Origin: Candidatus Sulfopaludibacter sp. SbA3
GTDB lineage: Bacteria > Acidobacteriota > Terriglobia > Bryobacterales > Bryobacteraceae
DNA: 64,000 nucleotides
Direction of reading: 5' to 3'
Assembly (NCBI GenBank): GCA_945861625.1
Contig: CAMAVI010000001.1
Span: 17,944 to 81,943 of the forward strand
The notes beneath the pieces are model-generated. The model was given only the letters and a program-made list of their open reading frames with translations, made no database searches and was not told the origin of the DNA. The stretch's first letter is position 1. Each line of letters begins with the position of its first letter. The translations under genes were made by a program, and so were the position numbers. Positions 54,919 to 63,437 of this stretch are shown one piece after another.

Positions 54919-55719
54919 CTAGTGGAGGGTCCGTAGGCGATCCTGGCGGCTGATGACCTGCTGAATCCGGATACCAAAATTTCCCTCGACGACAACCACT
55001 TCTCCGCGCGCGATCACGCAGTTGTTGACGATGACTTCGGCGGGTTCGGAGATCGAGCGGTTCAACTCGATGATGGATCCGGTCGTCAGCTTCAGGGCAT
55101 CCTTCAACAGGATTTGCGCGCGCCCGAAGGAAATGCTGACGGGCAGCTCGACATCCAAGAGAAGCTCAAACGTTTTTGATGTGAGAGGCGCTGGGGACTT
55201 GGCTGGTTCGGCGGCGGGTTGAGGCAGCGTGACAGTCTCAAAGAATGCCGCGTCGAAGCCGGCATGAATGACAGCCGTTCCCTTGGGAAGCTGCACGGCG
55301 GCGCGCGACCACTGGATCGATCCGGATGCCGCCGAGGCTTCCTGGCCTCCCTGTGGCGTAACTTCATGCCCTAACTGTCCGGAAAGTGCCTGCGCCAAGC
55401 CCCCGGCGGTCTGCCCCAGGATCTCAAAATAGGTGGACCTGACGCCGGCCGGATCGTTCTCGATGTCGCCGGCGCTGAGTCCGGCCGCGGTCAGGATGTG
55501 GCTGCCGATCGCCGTCACGGTGTCCGGCTCGGCGGCGAGCCAGAGTATGCCGGCTGTCCCCGCGAAGGGCTGGCGCCACAGGAGCCCTCCGGCGGGAGGT
55601 GTCCCGGAAGCCTCGCAATCGATGGGCGCCTTCTCCATCGTCATGCCCTCGAAGGCGGACGCCAGGCGCGCGGTGAATTCCTGGAGCAGCCAAGCTTGCG
55701 AGATGGATCCGCTGGACAC
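54919..55719 (-). CDS. FliN/FliY-like flagellar motor switch protein with N-terminal domain
   Basis: A 266-aa protein. The C-terminal 75 residues form a SpoA (FliN-type) domain: LLDVELPVSISFGRAQILLKDALKLTTGSIIELNR, then NCVIARGEVVVVEGNFGIRI. The N-terminal 160 residues form a separate domain resembling CheC/FliY-type phosphatase regions, but the E-x-x-N motif was not clearly seen. It should be part of the C-ring of the flagellar motor. A second, short FliN lies at 63173. It follows fliA by 3 bp. Confidence 0.82.
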   Translation of the reverse strand: MSSGSISQAWLLQEFTARLASAFEGMTMEKAPIDCEASGTPPAGGLLWRQPFAGTAGILWLAAEPDTVTAIGSHILTAAGLSAGDIENDPAGVRSTYFEILGQTAGGLAQALSGQLGHEVTPQGGQEASAASGSIQWSRAAVQLPKGTAVIHAGFDAAFFETVTLPQPAAEPAKSPAPLTSKTFELLLDVELPVSISFGRAQILLKDALKLTTGSIIELNRSISEPAEVIVNNCVIARGEVVVVEGNFGIRIQQVISRQDRLRTLH

Positions 55720-55722
55720 CGG

Positions 55723-56535
55723 CTAGATGCCTCGCGTGGTAGGCCATTGCTTTCCCAGCGAAGCGCGCAACCGGAGGATGGCCTGCGACTTCAACTGGGA
55801 GATCCGCGACTCGTGCAGCCGCAGAATTTTCGAAATCTCGCGCAGGGTCATTTCCTCGTGATAGTAGAAGGTGAGCACGGTCTTCTCGACTTCGGGCATG
55901 CCCGCAATGGCTTCGGCCAGAATCCGCTTCAGCTCATTGCGCTCCAGGATGCGGGAAGGCCATTGCTCCTCGTCGTCGGAGACAAACTGCAGCAGGTCGC
56001 GGCTGTCGTCGTCGCCCGAGTTCGTCTCCAGACTCCCCAGATTCAGGCCGCGAATTTCGACCAGCCATTCATGATATTCCTCGATGCCCAAATCCAGTTT
56101 GGCCGCGATTTCTTCTTCGCGAGGCGCCCGGTGCAGCCGCTGCTCCAAAGAGGCAATCACGGATTCGATTTGCTTAGAGCGTTTGCGCTGCTGGCGCGGC
56201 GCCCAGTCGAGTCCGCGCAGGCTGTCCAGAATGGCGCCGCGGATCTTGTGCTCGGCATAGGTCTTCAGCTTGACGTTGTGCGAGGCGTCGAAGCGGTCGA
56301 TGGCGGAGATCAAACCCACGACGCCGGCCGAGACCAGATCGTCCATGTTGACGCTTTCGGGAAGCCGCTCATGAATCCGGCGGGCGATCAGCCGCACCTG
56401 CGAAAGGTGTTCCAGAATCAGCCGCTCGCGCTCCTCGCTGGAGATCTTCGCTTGCTGCCCGGCCAGATAGGGGTTTACCGCGGGAGTTGCCGGGGCCGCC
56501 GCGGACGACGCTCCCTGCTGCGTTGCGAGCTTCAC
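55723..56535 (-). CDS. fliA: RNA polymerase sigma factor FliA (sigma-28)
   Basis: A 270-aa flagellar sigma factor. Region 2 reads LVSAGVVGLISAIDRFDASHNVKLKTYAEHKIRGAILDSLR with the RGAILDSLR motif of sigma-28. Region 3 is YLEQRLHRAPREEEIA-like (SLEQRLHRAPREEEIAAKL), and region 4 is EKTVLTFYYHEEMTLREISKILRLHESRISQL. It directs transcription of late flagellar and chemotaxis genes. The start overlaps flhF by 4 bp (ATGA). The extended N-terminus (about 30 residues, Ala/Pro-rich) is unusual. Confidence 0.95.
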   Translation of the reverse strand: MKLATQQGASSAAAPATPAVNPYLAGQQAKISSEERERLILEHLSQVRLIARRIHERLPESVNMDDLVSAGVVGLISAIDRFDASHNVKLKTYAEHKIRGAILDSLRGLDWAPRQQRKRSKQIESVIASLEQRLHRAPREEEIAAKLDLGIEEYHEWLVEIRGLNLGSLETNSGDDDSRDLLQFVSDDEEQWPSRILERNELKRILAEAIAGMPEVEKTVLTFYYHEEMTLREISKILRLHESRISQLKSQAILRLRASLGKQWPTTRGI

Positions 56536-57614
56536 GCGGCCACCCCCGCCGACATGGCCTGGTGTTCGCGAATTCCGTAGACCAATGCCGCCAGCCTTTC
56601 TCTCGTAGCGGGCTCCAGGTCTTCGGGAATCCGTTGTCCGGCTGTCAGGAAGGAAATCGGCAGCGAACGCCGTGCCGCTTCCGTGACCAGGGCGCCAAAG
56701 CAGGCGGCCTCATCCAGATGCGTAAACAGCAGCTTCGAAGGGCGAAAGATCTGATACCGCTCGACGGCGGCGCTCAGATCGGCGGGCCGTAGCGATGCGG
56801 GCAAGACGAGATGGGTGTCGATACCCGGCTGGGACGCAAACCAATATGCCAACTCGGCGCCTTCCTCCATTTCCTGGGGGCCGAAACCTGGTGTGTCCAC
56901 GAAGACGTAATCCTTCCCACGTTGTTCCTCCAGAGCTTGCGAAAGAGCGCCGGGCGTCTCGACGACCGTGCAACCAATGCCCAGGATGGAGGCCAGAGTC
57001 CGTAGCTGATCGGCCGCCGCGATCCGAAAGACATCGGTAGACACGATGTGCGCCGGACGGCGCGAAGCCAAGCCATGGCGTGCCGCGAGTTTGACCAGCG
57101 TCGTAGTCTTGCCCGCTCCGGGAGGACCCACCAAGGCCACGACACTACGCGCGCCTGTACGCCCCAAGGTCGCATCGACCGGGAAGAGGTCCTCCAGCGA
57201 AGCCCCCTGTACGACGCGCTCGATGAGTTCGGGGTCCAGTTCGGCTTCCCGCAAGCGGACCCGCAGATCCCACTCTTCGGCGGAGCCCGCGGGCGGCGGT
57301 ATGTGTAGTCCGCGCAGTGCCTGCGCCATGCGCGCTACTTCGCGCTGCAGTCCGGCGATGTCATGGTTACAGGGCCCGGCGGCTGTCGTGCCGTTGCCCG
57401 GCGGGCCAGTTGCTAGGGCGGCCGCCGAGGGCTCGTTCGCCGGTTCGGGAGGTCGCGAAGGCAGTACTCCAAAGACGACTTCGAAGGCGCCCAGTTTGCG
57501 GGTCTCCGGCGAGGCGGGGCGGGCGTTTACCAGGAGAGCGTCGTCCCCGAGTTCCCTGCGCGCCAATTCCATGGCGGCTTCGACGGTGCCGGAAAAATAA
57601 CTCTTCAGCTTCAT
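56532..57614 (-). CDS. flhF: flagellar biosynthesis GTPase FlhF
   Basis: A 360-aa SRP-type GTPase. It has a short N-terminal B domain (MKLKSYFSGTVEAAMELARRELGDDALLVN, the usual FlhF opening), an N domain and a G domain (VALVGPPGAGKTTTLVKLAA, DYVFVDTPGFGPQE, KLLFTHLDEAA). FlhF controls where and how many flagella form, usually at a pole. It overlaps flhA and fliA by 4 bp each, so translation is coupled. No flhG/fleN partner is next to it, which is less usual. Confidence 0.94.
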   Translation of the reverse strand: MKLKSYFSGTVEAAMELARRELGDDALLVNARPASPETRKLGAFEVVFGVLPSRPPEPANEPSAAALATGPPGNGTTAAGPCNHDIAGLQREVARMAQALRGLHIPPPAGSAEEWDLRVRLREAELDPELIERVVQGASLEDLFPVDATLGRTGARSVVALVGPPGAGKTTTLVKLAARHGLASRRPAHIVSTDVFRIAAADQLRTLASILGIGCTVVETPGALSQALEEQRGKDYVFVDTPGFGPQEMEEGAELAYWFASQPGIDTHLVLPASLRPADLSAAVERYQIFRPSKLLFTHLDEAACFGALVTEAARRSLPISFLTAGQRIPEDLEPATRERLAALVYGIREHQAMSAGVAA

Positions 57615-59785
57615 TGAATCAGACCTAATGAAATCACGCGAACTCCGCTGGGAATTTCGTTATGGGAGAAAATGCAGAGGTTGGGAAACGCGCCCTCCAC
57701 CATCTGGCGCACAAAGAAACGCGCCGAGGAACTGGTAACCGCCGCGATGGGCGTCTCATTGGCGCCTACCGCATGCGCGACCTTATCCAGAATTTCGCGC
57801 AGCTGCTGCGGCGCCAGATTCAGATGGCTGGTTTGCTCATTGTGTTCCACCGCGCCTTCGATGGTTTGTTCGACCTGCGGAGCCAGGAACAGCGCCGGCA
57901 ATTCGCCGGCATGATTCAAGAGCGGCCGGACCAGCAGGCGGCGAATGGCCTGGCGGGCGTATTCGGTGAGCAAGACCGGATTCTTGGTCATCGCGCCGGC
58001 TTCTCCCAGCGCCTCCAATATGGTTACCGAATCCCGGATCGAAACACGCTCGCGCAATAGATTCTGAATCACTTTCTGCACGGTGGCCAAGGGAAGCAAT
58101 TTCGGAACCAAATCCTCCACAACTCTGGGATTTTCCTCCGCAACGCGGTCCAGAATATTCTTGGTGTCCTGGCGCGAGAGTAATTCGTAGGCGTGACGAC
58201 GGATCAGCTCCGTCAAGTGCGTGCCGATGACACTGACCGGGTCGACCACCGTGTAGCCCTGTGCGCGGGCTGCCTCGGTCCGCTCCGGCGCAATCCAGAC
58301 CGCGGGAATGCCGAAGGCCGGTTCGCGTGTGGCCACTCCTTCTAACCCCAAGCTTTCTACAGGTATGCCTCCCGTGGATTCGCTGCCCACGCCGGCATGG
58401 ATCGCCAGTTCGTAGTTGGGCATCAGCTCGAAACGCGCGATCTCCGCTCCCTTGAGCAGCACCACGTACTCGCCGGCTTTCAGTTGCAGGTTATCGGTGA
58501 CGCGAATTGGAGGCACCAGGTACCCCGTGTCGGTAGCGACTTGCCTGCGGATGGCAGCGATGCGCCGCAGCAGCGGGGAATGCGGGCCCCCTTCAACTAA
58601 GCGGACCAGGCCGAGTCCCACTTCGACCGCTAACGGTTCCACTTTGAGAACCGTTTCGAAAGTCTCTTTCGCGGGAACAGGCGCCGCCGCCGTCATGGAA
58701 TCATCAGCGGGAGCCTCGCGGGCCAGCTTCCACCCCGCGTATCCCACGCCCGACCCCAGCGCCAGGAACGGGATCGTGGGCATGCCTGGGAACACAGCCA
58801 AGGCCACCAGAACGCCGCCGGCGAGCATCAGCGGTTGCGGGTTACTGAAGAGCTGGCGCCGCATTTCCGTGCCCAACTGGTTGTCGGAGCTGGCGCGGGT
58901 GACGATCAGGGCTCCGCAAACGGAGACCATCAGCGCGGGGATCACGGTCACCAGGCCGTCGCCGATGGTCAGCACGGTATAGGTGGCCAGCGCGCGTTGC
59001 AAGTCCATGCCGTGCTGAAACACGCCAATCAGGAAGCCGGCGATGATGTTGATCGCCGTAATCAAGATACTGGCGACGGCGTCGCGCTGGGTGAACCGGC
59101 ATGCGCCGTCCATGGCGCCGTAAAATTCCGCTTCCGCCGCCAGATTCTTGCGCCGTGTCTTGGCCTCATGTTCATCGATGAGCCCGGCATTGAGGTCCGC
59201 GTCGATGGACATCTGCTTACCCGGCAAGGCGTCCAGAGTGAAGCGGGCCGTCACTTCCGAGATGCGCACCGCGCCGTGGTTGATGACCACGTACTGGATG
59301 GCCAACAATACCAGGAAGATCACCACGCCAATCACGTAGTTACCGCCGACCACGAAGTTGCCGAAGGCCTCGATCACTTGGCCCGCGGCGCGCGTGCCGG
59401 CGTTGCCCTGGATCAGGATCAGGCGCGACGAGGAAATATTGAGCGCCAGCCGGAACAAGGTCAGCAGCAGGAGCGTGGTGGGGAACACGCTGAACTCCAC
59501 GGGCTTCGTGATGTACAGCGACACCATCAACACGACCATGGAAACCGTGATATTGGAGCTGATCAGAATGTCCAGCAGGAACGACGGCACCGGCATGATC
59601 ATGGCCAGCACGATCCCGAGAACCGCCAGCGGCACGGTCAGCTCCGCCAGCCCCGTGACTCGCCGGGTGGAAGGCTGAGGCGAAGCCCCTGTTGTTTTTT
59701 GCTTTGTCGCGCGAGGCGTCGCGGTGGCGCCCGGGGCACCCTGTGCCTGTGCCGAAACGGGAGCAATTTGCGCGGGAGCGGCCAT
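57611..59785 (-). CDS. flhA: flagellar export apparatus protein FlhA
   Basis: About 724 aa. Eight membrane helices start with ELTVPLAVLGIVLAMIMPVPSFLLDILI. The FHIPEP-family signature region is RFTLDALPGKQMSIDADLNAGLIDEHEAKTRR, and the large cytoplasmic domain (about 360-720) binds export chaperones. It forms the central ring of the flagellar type III export gate. The ORF-track start is GTG 59824, but ATG 59785 (MAAPAQIAPV) is favoured: it has AGGG 5 nt upstream, within the 3' arm of a 10-bp hairpin, right after a terminator. It overlaps flhF by 4 bp. Confidence 0.95.
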   Translation of the reverse strand: MAAPAQIAPVSAQAQGAPGATATPRATKQKTTGASPQPSTRRVTGLAELTVPLAVLGIVLAMIMPVPSFLLDILISSNITVSMVVLMVSLYITKPVEFSVFPTTLLLLTLFRLALNISSSRLILIQGNAGTRAAGQVIEAFGNFVVGGNYVIGVVIFLVLLAIQYVVINHGAVRISEVTARFTLDALPGKQMSIDADLNAGLIDEHEAKTRRKNLAAEAEFYGAMDGACRFTQRDAVASILITAINIIAGFLIGVFQHGMDLQRALATYTVLTIGDGLVTVIPALMVSVCGALIVTRASSDNQLGTEMRRQLFSNPQPLMLAGGVLVALAVFPGMPTIPFLALGSGVGYAGWKLAREAPADDSMTAAAPVPAKETFETVLKVEPLAVEVGLGLVRLVEGGPHSPLLRRIAAIRRQVATDTGYLVPPIRVTDNLQLKAGEYVVLLKGAEIARFELMPNYELAIHAGVGSESTGGIPVESLGLEGVATREPAFGIPAVWIAPERTEAARAQGYTVVDPVSVIGTHLTELIRRHAYELLSRQDTKNILDRVAEENPRVVEDLVPKLLPLATVQKVIQNLLRERVSIRDSVTILEALGEAGAMTKNPVLLTEYARQAIRRLLVRPLLNHAGELPALFLAPQVEQTIEGAVEHNEQTSHLNLAPQQLREILDKVAHAVGANETPIAAVTSSSARFFVRQMVEGAFPNLCIFSHNEIPSGVRVISLGLIQ

Positions 59786-59790
59786 TGGTA

Positions 59791-59831
59791 CCCTGATGTG
59801 CACGCGGCGCGCCACAACAGCCACATCAGGG
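59791..59831 (-). promoter_or_regulatory. 10-bp hairpin sequestering the flhA ribosome site
   Basis: On the minus strand CCCTGATGTG and CACATCAGGG are perfect complements with a 21-nt loop. The AGGG that ends the 3' arm is the only Shine-Dalgarno candidate for ATG 59785, 5 nt further on. Folding would block translation initiation of flhA. Confidence 0.65.
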
Positions 59832-59851
59832 GCAGGAAATTTCCGGCCGCG

Positions 59852-59891
59852 AAAAAAAGGCGGCGGCCCGGCGAGAAGGCTACCGGGCCGC
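59852..59891 (-). terminator. rho-independent terminator between flhB and flhA
   Basis: On the minus strand GCGGCCCGG and CCGGGCCGC form a 9-bp GC stem with an 11-nt loop, followed by CGCC and TTTTTTT. It lies 140 nt after the flhB stop and 66 nt before the flhA start, so part of the transcription from the upstream flagellar genes should stop here. Confidence 0.82.
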
Positions 59892-60031
59892 TAGGGAACG
59901 AGAGGGGGTCGGAGGTTCCTCGTCGCGTCCCCGAAGGGAATCTTTGTGTGTGCCGGCTGGCTGCACTGAACTACACGCTCCATTGGACGCGGAACCAGGA
60001 AAAAAGTTGCAACGGCGCTGTGCCCCTTCTC

Positions 60032-61099
60032 TTATGAACCGGGAAGCCGCCCACCCAGGAGGCGATATATATAGGCCAGAATCTCCGCCACGGCGCGATA
60101 CAGGCTCGCGGGGATCTCCTGGCCAACTTTGGACGACTTATACAGCGCCTGCGCCAGGGGCGGGTTTTCGACGATGGGCACCTGGTGCTCCATCGCCAGC
60201 TTGCGAATGCGCAAAGCCACGTGATTCTTGCCCTTGGCGACGACCTTGGGCGCCGATCCCGAGTGCAGCGAATAGCGGATGGCAACGGCATAGTGCGTGG
60301 GGTTGACAATGACCGCGGTGGCGGTGGGAACTTCCTTCATCATCTGGCGCCGGGCCAGATCGCGCTGAATGCGGCGGATGCGCATCTTAATATGCGGATT
60401 GCCCTGCTGTTCCTTGGCCTCCTCGCGCACTTCCTGCTTGGTCATGCGCAACTGCTTGGTGTAGCGCCTCCGTTGCCAGAAGAGATCGATGAGGCCGGCC
60501 ACCAGGAATAGCGCTCCGGCGCGCCACAACAGAGTTTTCAGAGACGCCGCCAGCAGCAGTGTTCCCGCCCGCGGGCTCATCCACGGCAAGGTCAGGAAGG
60601 CGTCGAGATTACCGGCGATTTCGCGATACACCACCAGCCCGATCAGCGGCAACAGCGCCAACGCCTGCAGGAAAGGCGGACCATTCTGCCCGGGCAGGTT
60701 CTTCATGCGCGAGAAAATATCCAGGCGCTTTAGATCGGGGGCCAGCTTGGAGAGCGATATCCCCAAGCCGGTGGTTGCCAATTGCGCCATCACTACGGCC
60801 AGGACCAGAATGGCGCCGCCCCACAACAGCGGAATGAAGACCGGGACAACCCACCCGCGGACCAGGGCAATCCACTCATGCGGAGTGAGGTCGGTTGAGA
60901 ATGCTTTCTTCAATAGCTCGCGCGTGAACGTCTGCATCTGCAGAAACCAGACGCCTCCGAAACTCACCGCGAGCGCGATAAAACTGAGAAACTGAACCGA
61001 AGAAACGAATTCCTTGGCGGCGGGAAATTGTCCTTCCTGACGGGCCTTGCGGAGCCGCTGTTCCGTGGGTTTTTCGGTGCGTTGCCCGCTATCGGCCAT
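60032..61099 (-). CDS. flhB: flagellar export apparatus switch protein FlhB
   Basis: A 355-aa protein with four membrane helices and a cytoplasmic tail. The N-terminal QRTEKPTEQRLRKARQEGQFP is typical. The self-cleaving motif is intact in TAVIVNPTHYAVAIRYS (NPTH), with VPIVENPPLAQALYKSSKVGQEIP following. FlhB switches export from rod/hook to filament substrates. It follows fliR by 9 bp. Downstream lie a 246-bp gap, a terminator and a hairpin before flhA. Confidence 0.96.
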   Translation of the reverse strand: MADSGQRTEKPTEQRLRKARQEGQFPAAKEFVSSVQFLSFIALAVSFGGVWFLQMQTFTRELLKKAFSTDLTPHEWIALVRGWVVPVFIPLLWGGAILVLAVVMAQLATTGLGISLSKLAPDLKRLDIFSRMKNLPGQNGPPFLQALALLPLIGLVVYREIAGNLDAFLTLPWMSPRAGTLLLAASLKTLLWRAGALFLVAGLIDLFWQRRRYTKQLRMTKQEVREEAKEQQGNPHIKMRIRRIQRDLARRQMMKEVPTATAVIVNPTHYAVAIRYSLHSGSAPKVVAKGKNHVALRIRKLAMEHQVPIVENPPLAQALYKSSKVGQEIPASLYRAVAEILAYIYRLLGGRLPGS

Positions 61100-61108
61100 G
61101 AGCCCTGC

Positions 61109-61876
61109 CTAGGCGGCGAGACTGCGCCAGAGTACAGCCAGTGTCTGTCTGGCCGAGTCTTCAAAAGTACGGGCAAAAGCCGGTGCCAGCGACGCCAGCA
61201 ACACGAGTGCCGCCAGCATCTTTAAGGGAAACGCCAGGGACAGCAATTGCAGTTGCTGCTGCATGCGGCCCAGCACGGCAAGCGAAATATCCAGAAGCAA
61301 TAGCAGGGCCACTACGGGGAACGCCAGGCGCAGGCCCAGCGAAAACATGCTGGAGCCCAGGCGCACGATCGCGTCCAGGTTGGCCGTGGAGGGAGCCCAC
61401 GCGCCGGCGGGAAACTTCCCGAAGCTGGCCGCCAACACCCGGAATAGCTCGCGATCCAGTCCGAGCGCCAGGAACAGCAGGCCGCTGACCAGCGCCGTCA
61501 TCACCTGCAGCATTCCCGCGTCGGCCTGACTGTTGGGATCGATGGTCGTGGAATAACCGTAGCCTGCCTGGAGTCCCAGCACCTGCGCGGCGAGCTGGAA
61601 CGACTCCGTAAGAAAGGTAACCGCCAGGCCTATGGCCAGTCCCAGCCCGGCTTCGAGAAACGCCCATGCGGCGAGTTGGCCGATGGTGGGCAGAATGGAA
61701 GGCAACGCCGGCCAGACCGGAGCCAGCGCGAAGGTGACGGCCAATGCGAGAACCACGCGCATCATGTCGGGAATCGTGCGCAGGCCGGGGGTCGGCAGAA
61801 AAGTGATGAATCCGGCGACGCGCGCCAGCACCAGCAGGAAACCGTACAGGGTGCCGAGCGGGACGTGAAGTGTCAT
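61109..61876 (-). CDS. fliR: flagellar export apparatus protein FliR
   Basis: A 255-aa membrane protein with about six helices. Landmarks are VLARVAGFITFLPTPGLRTIPDMMRVVLALAVTFAL, LGLAIGLAVTFLTESFQLAAQVLGLQAGYGYSTTIDP and AFPVVALLLLLDISLAVLGRM. It forms part of the export gate core with FliP and FliQ. It overlaps fliQ by 4 bp (ATGA). Confidence 0.95.
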   Translation of the reverse strand: MTLHVPLGTLYGFLLVLARVAGFITFLPTPGLRTIPDMMRVVLALAVTFALAPVWPALPSILPTIGQLAAWAFLEAGLGLAIGLAVTFLTESFQLAAQVLGLQAGYGYSTTIDPNSQADAGMLQVMTALVSGLLFLALGLDRELFRVLAASFGKFPAGAWAPSTANLDAIVRLGSSMFSLGLRLAFPVVALLLLLDISLAVLGRMQQQLQLLSLAFPLKMLAALVLLASLAPAFARTFEDSARQTLAVLWRSLAA

Positions 61877-62145
61877 TTACCGGCGAAGCGTCCGAGATCG
61901 CCAAGCAGAGCCGTTGTATAGGTCATGAGCTTAGCCAGCATCCAGGGCATCGCCAGCAGCATGGTGCCCAGAAATGCCGCCAGCCGCGGAACGGCGGCGA
62001 AGCTGGTGTCTTGAATCGAGGTCAGGATCTGGATCAGGCTGATCACGATCCCCACCACGAAGCCGACGGCCAGCAAGGGCAGACTCAGCCAGAAGGTCGT
62101 CATCATTACGTTGCGCATCAGTTCCACTACCGCCGCCGTTGTCAT
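61873..62145 (-). CDS. fliQ: flagellar export apparatus protein FliQ
   Basis: A 90-aa protein with two helices: TFWLSLPLLAVGFVVGIVISLIQILTSIQD and PRLAAFLGTMLLAMPWMLAKLMTYTTAL. The LxxSLPxLxVGxxVGxxISxxQxxTSIQ pattern is diagnostic. Four copies surround the FliP-FliR core. It follows fliP by 2 bp and overlaps fliR by 4 bp. Confidence 0.95.
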   Translation of the reverse strand: MTTAAVVELMRNVMMTTFWLSLPLLAVGFVVGIVISLIQILTSIQDTSFAAVPRLAAFLGTMLLAMPWMLAKLMTYTTALLGDLGRFAGK

Positions 62146-62147
62146 GT

Positions 62148-62900
62148 TCAGTAAAAGCTCCTCACCAATGAGCCGATCACCAGATTCCAGCCGTCCACCA
62201 GTACGAACAGCAGGATCTTGAAGGGCGCCGAGACCATCACCGGAGGCAGTTGCACCATACCCACCGCCAGCGTCACCGAAGCCACCACCAGATCGATGAT
62301 CAGAAAGGGGAGAAACAGCACGGCTCCGATCTGGAAGGCCGCCTTCAATTCACTCAACACATAGGCGGGCATCAGCGCCGTGATGGGCACGTCGGCGGGG
62401 GTGGCCGGGGCGGACGCATGCGAGAGTTGCAGGAACAGTTGAATGTCTTTTTCCCGCGCGAAGCGCAGCAGAAAAGTCTTAATGGGGCCGGAGGCGCGGT
62501 CCCAGGCCTCCGTACCCGAGATGGCGCCGGCTTCGAGCGGTTGCCAGCCCTGCTCATATACCTGGGTAGCTACCGGCTGCATCACGATCAGGGATAGAAA
62601 CAATGCCAGTCCCACGAGCACTTGGTTGGACGGTGTGCTCTGTGTCCCCAATGCCTGGCGGAGGAAATGAAGCACCACCGTGATGCGCAGAAATGGCGTG
62701 ACGGAAATCAAAACCGCGGGCAGCAGAGTCAGCGCGGTCAGCAACAGGACGATTTGCATCGGCACGCCCAGCGAATCTCCGTTCTTGCCGTGAATGAGCG
62801 TGATACCCAGCAACGAGTCTGGCGGCGGCGCCGCGGCCGCCGTTGAGGATGCCAGGGCCGCTGTCATTGCCAAGCGCCACACGGCGCGGATTTCCCTCAT
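62148..62900 (-). CDS. fliP: flagellar export apparatus protein FliP
   Basis: A 250-aa protein. It has a signal-peptide-like N-terminus (MREIRAVWRLAMTAALASSTAAAA), then IVLLLTALTLLPAVLISVTPFLRITVVLHFLRQALGTQSTPSNQVLVGLALFLS. The C-terminal hallmark is ITALMPAYVLSELKAAFQIGAVLFLPFLIIDLVVAS. It forms the pentameric core of the export gate. The ORF track runs to 63104; the true start ATG 62900 overlaps fliO by ATGA. Confidence 0.96.
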   Translation of the reverse strand: MREIRAVWRLAMTAALASSTAAAAPPPDSLLGITLIHGKNGDSLGVPMQIVLLLTALTLLPAVLISVTPFLRITVVLHFLRQALGTQSTPSNQVLVGLALFLSLIVMQPVATQVYEQGWQPLEAGAISGTEAWDRASGPIKTFLLRFAREKDIQLFLQLSHASAPATPADVPITALMPAYVLSELKAAFQIGAVLFLPFLIIDLVVASVTLAVGMVQLPPVMVSAPFKILLFVLVDGWNLVIGSLVRSFY

Positions 62901-63166
62901 GCTGTTTCCGCCGATCCGCTCTTCTGGATCACGCTGCATCCCTGAGGATGAGTAGCCAGAATCCACTCTTCGGCACCGGCGCGGACCACGTGCAGGGAAT
63001 GCTGCGGCGTCAGGGGGATGCGCTCGACAACTTTGAAGCCTCTTCCTGGCTGTTTGCCGCTCCGCGGGATACGCAGCGGACCGGCTTCCCGCCGCAGCGC
63101 CCATAGCGCCGCTCCCAACAGCGCCAGCACGAATGCGATGGCCAGAACCGGACGGAGAGTTTCCAA
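62897..63166 (-). CDS. fliO: flagellar biosynthesis protein FliO
   Basis: An 89-aa protein with one N-terminal membrane helix (LRPVLAIAFVLALLGAALWAL) and a small cytoplasmic domain (GFKVVERIPLTPQHSLHVVRAGAEEWILATHPQGCSVI), the usual FliO pattern. FliO helps FliP assemble. The family diverges strongly, so position between fliN and fliP is the main evidence. Overlaps fliP by 4 bp. Confidence 0.88.
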   Translation of the reverse strand: METLRPVLAIAFVLALLGAALWALRREAGPLRIPRSGKQPGRGFKVVERIPLTPQHSLHVVRAGAEEWILATHPQGCSVIQKSGSAETA

Positions 63167-63172
63167 GACTTT

Positions 63173-63421
63173 CTAATCCTCCTCGACAAAGTCGCTGATG
63201 CGTACACCCACGGTTTCTTCGATAATCACAATCTCGCCGGAGCCGATCAGAGCGCCTCCGATCAGAATCTCGATGTTGTCGCCCGCGGAACGGTATAGCC
63301 GGATCACGCTTCCCACGGCCAACTTCAGGATGTCTCCCGCGGTCATGACCTTGCGGCCCAACTCGATCTGGAGATCGACCGGAACGTCGGCCAGGTGGTT
63401 GATTTCCTCGAGTGCGGTCAT
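63173..63421 (-). CDS. fliN: flagellar motor switch protein FliN (short form)
   Basis: An 82-aa SpoA-domain protein: HLADVPVDLQIELGRKVMTAGDILKLAVGSVIRLYRSAGDNIEILIGGALIGSGEIVIIEETVGVRI. It has no extra N-terminal domain. It forms the lower C-ring with FliM, which is not in this window. Its neighbours are flgE and fliO. Together with the longer FliN-like protein at 54919 the cluster encodes two SpoA proteins. Confidence 0.95.
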   Translation of the reverse strand: MTALEEINHLADVPVDLQIELGRKVMTAGDILKLAVGSVIRLYRSAGDNIEILIGGALIGSGEIVIIEETVGVRISDFVEED

Positions 63422-63437
63422 GGCGGCAAGGAACGCG

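Noticed and set aside
58835-60037. 400-aa plus-strand ORF
   Set aside because: Antisense to flhA and its leader; Gln/His/Arg-rich shadow composition.
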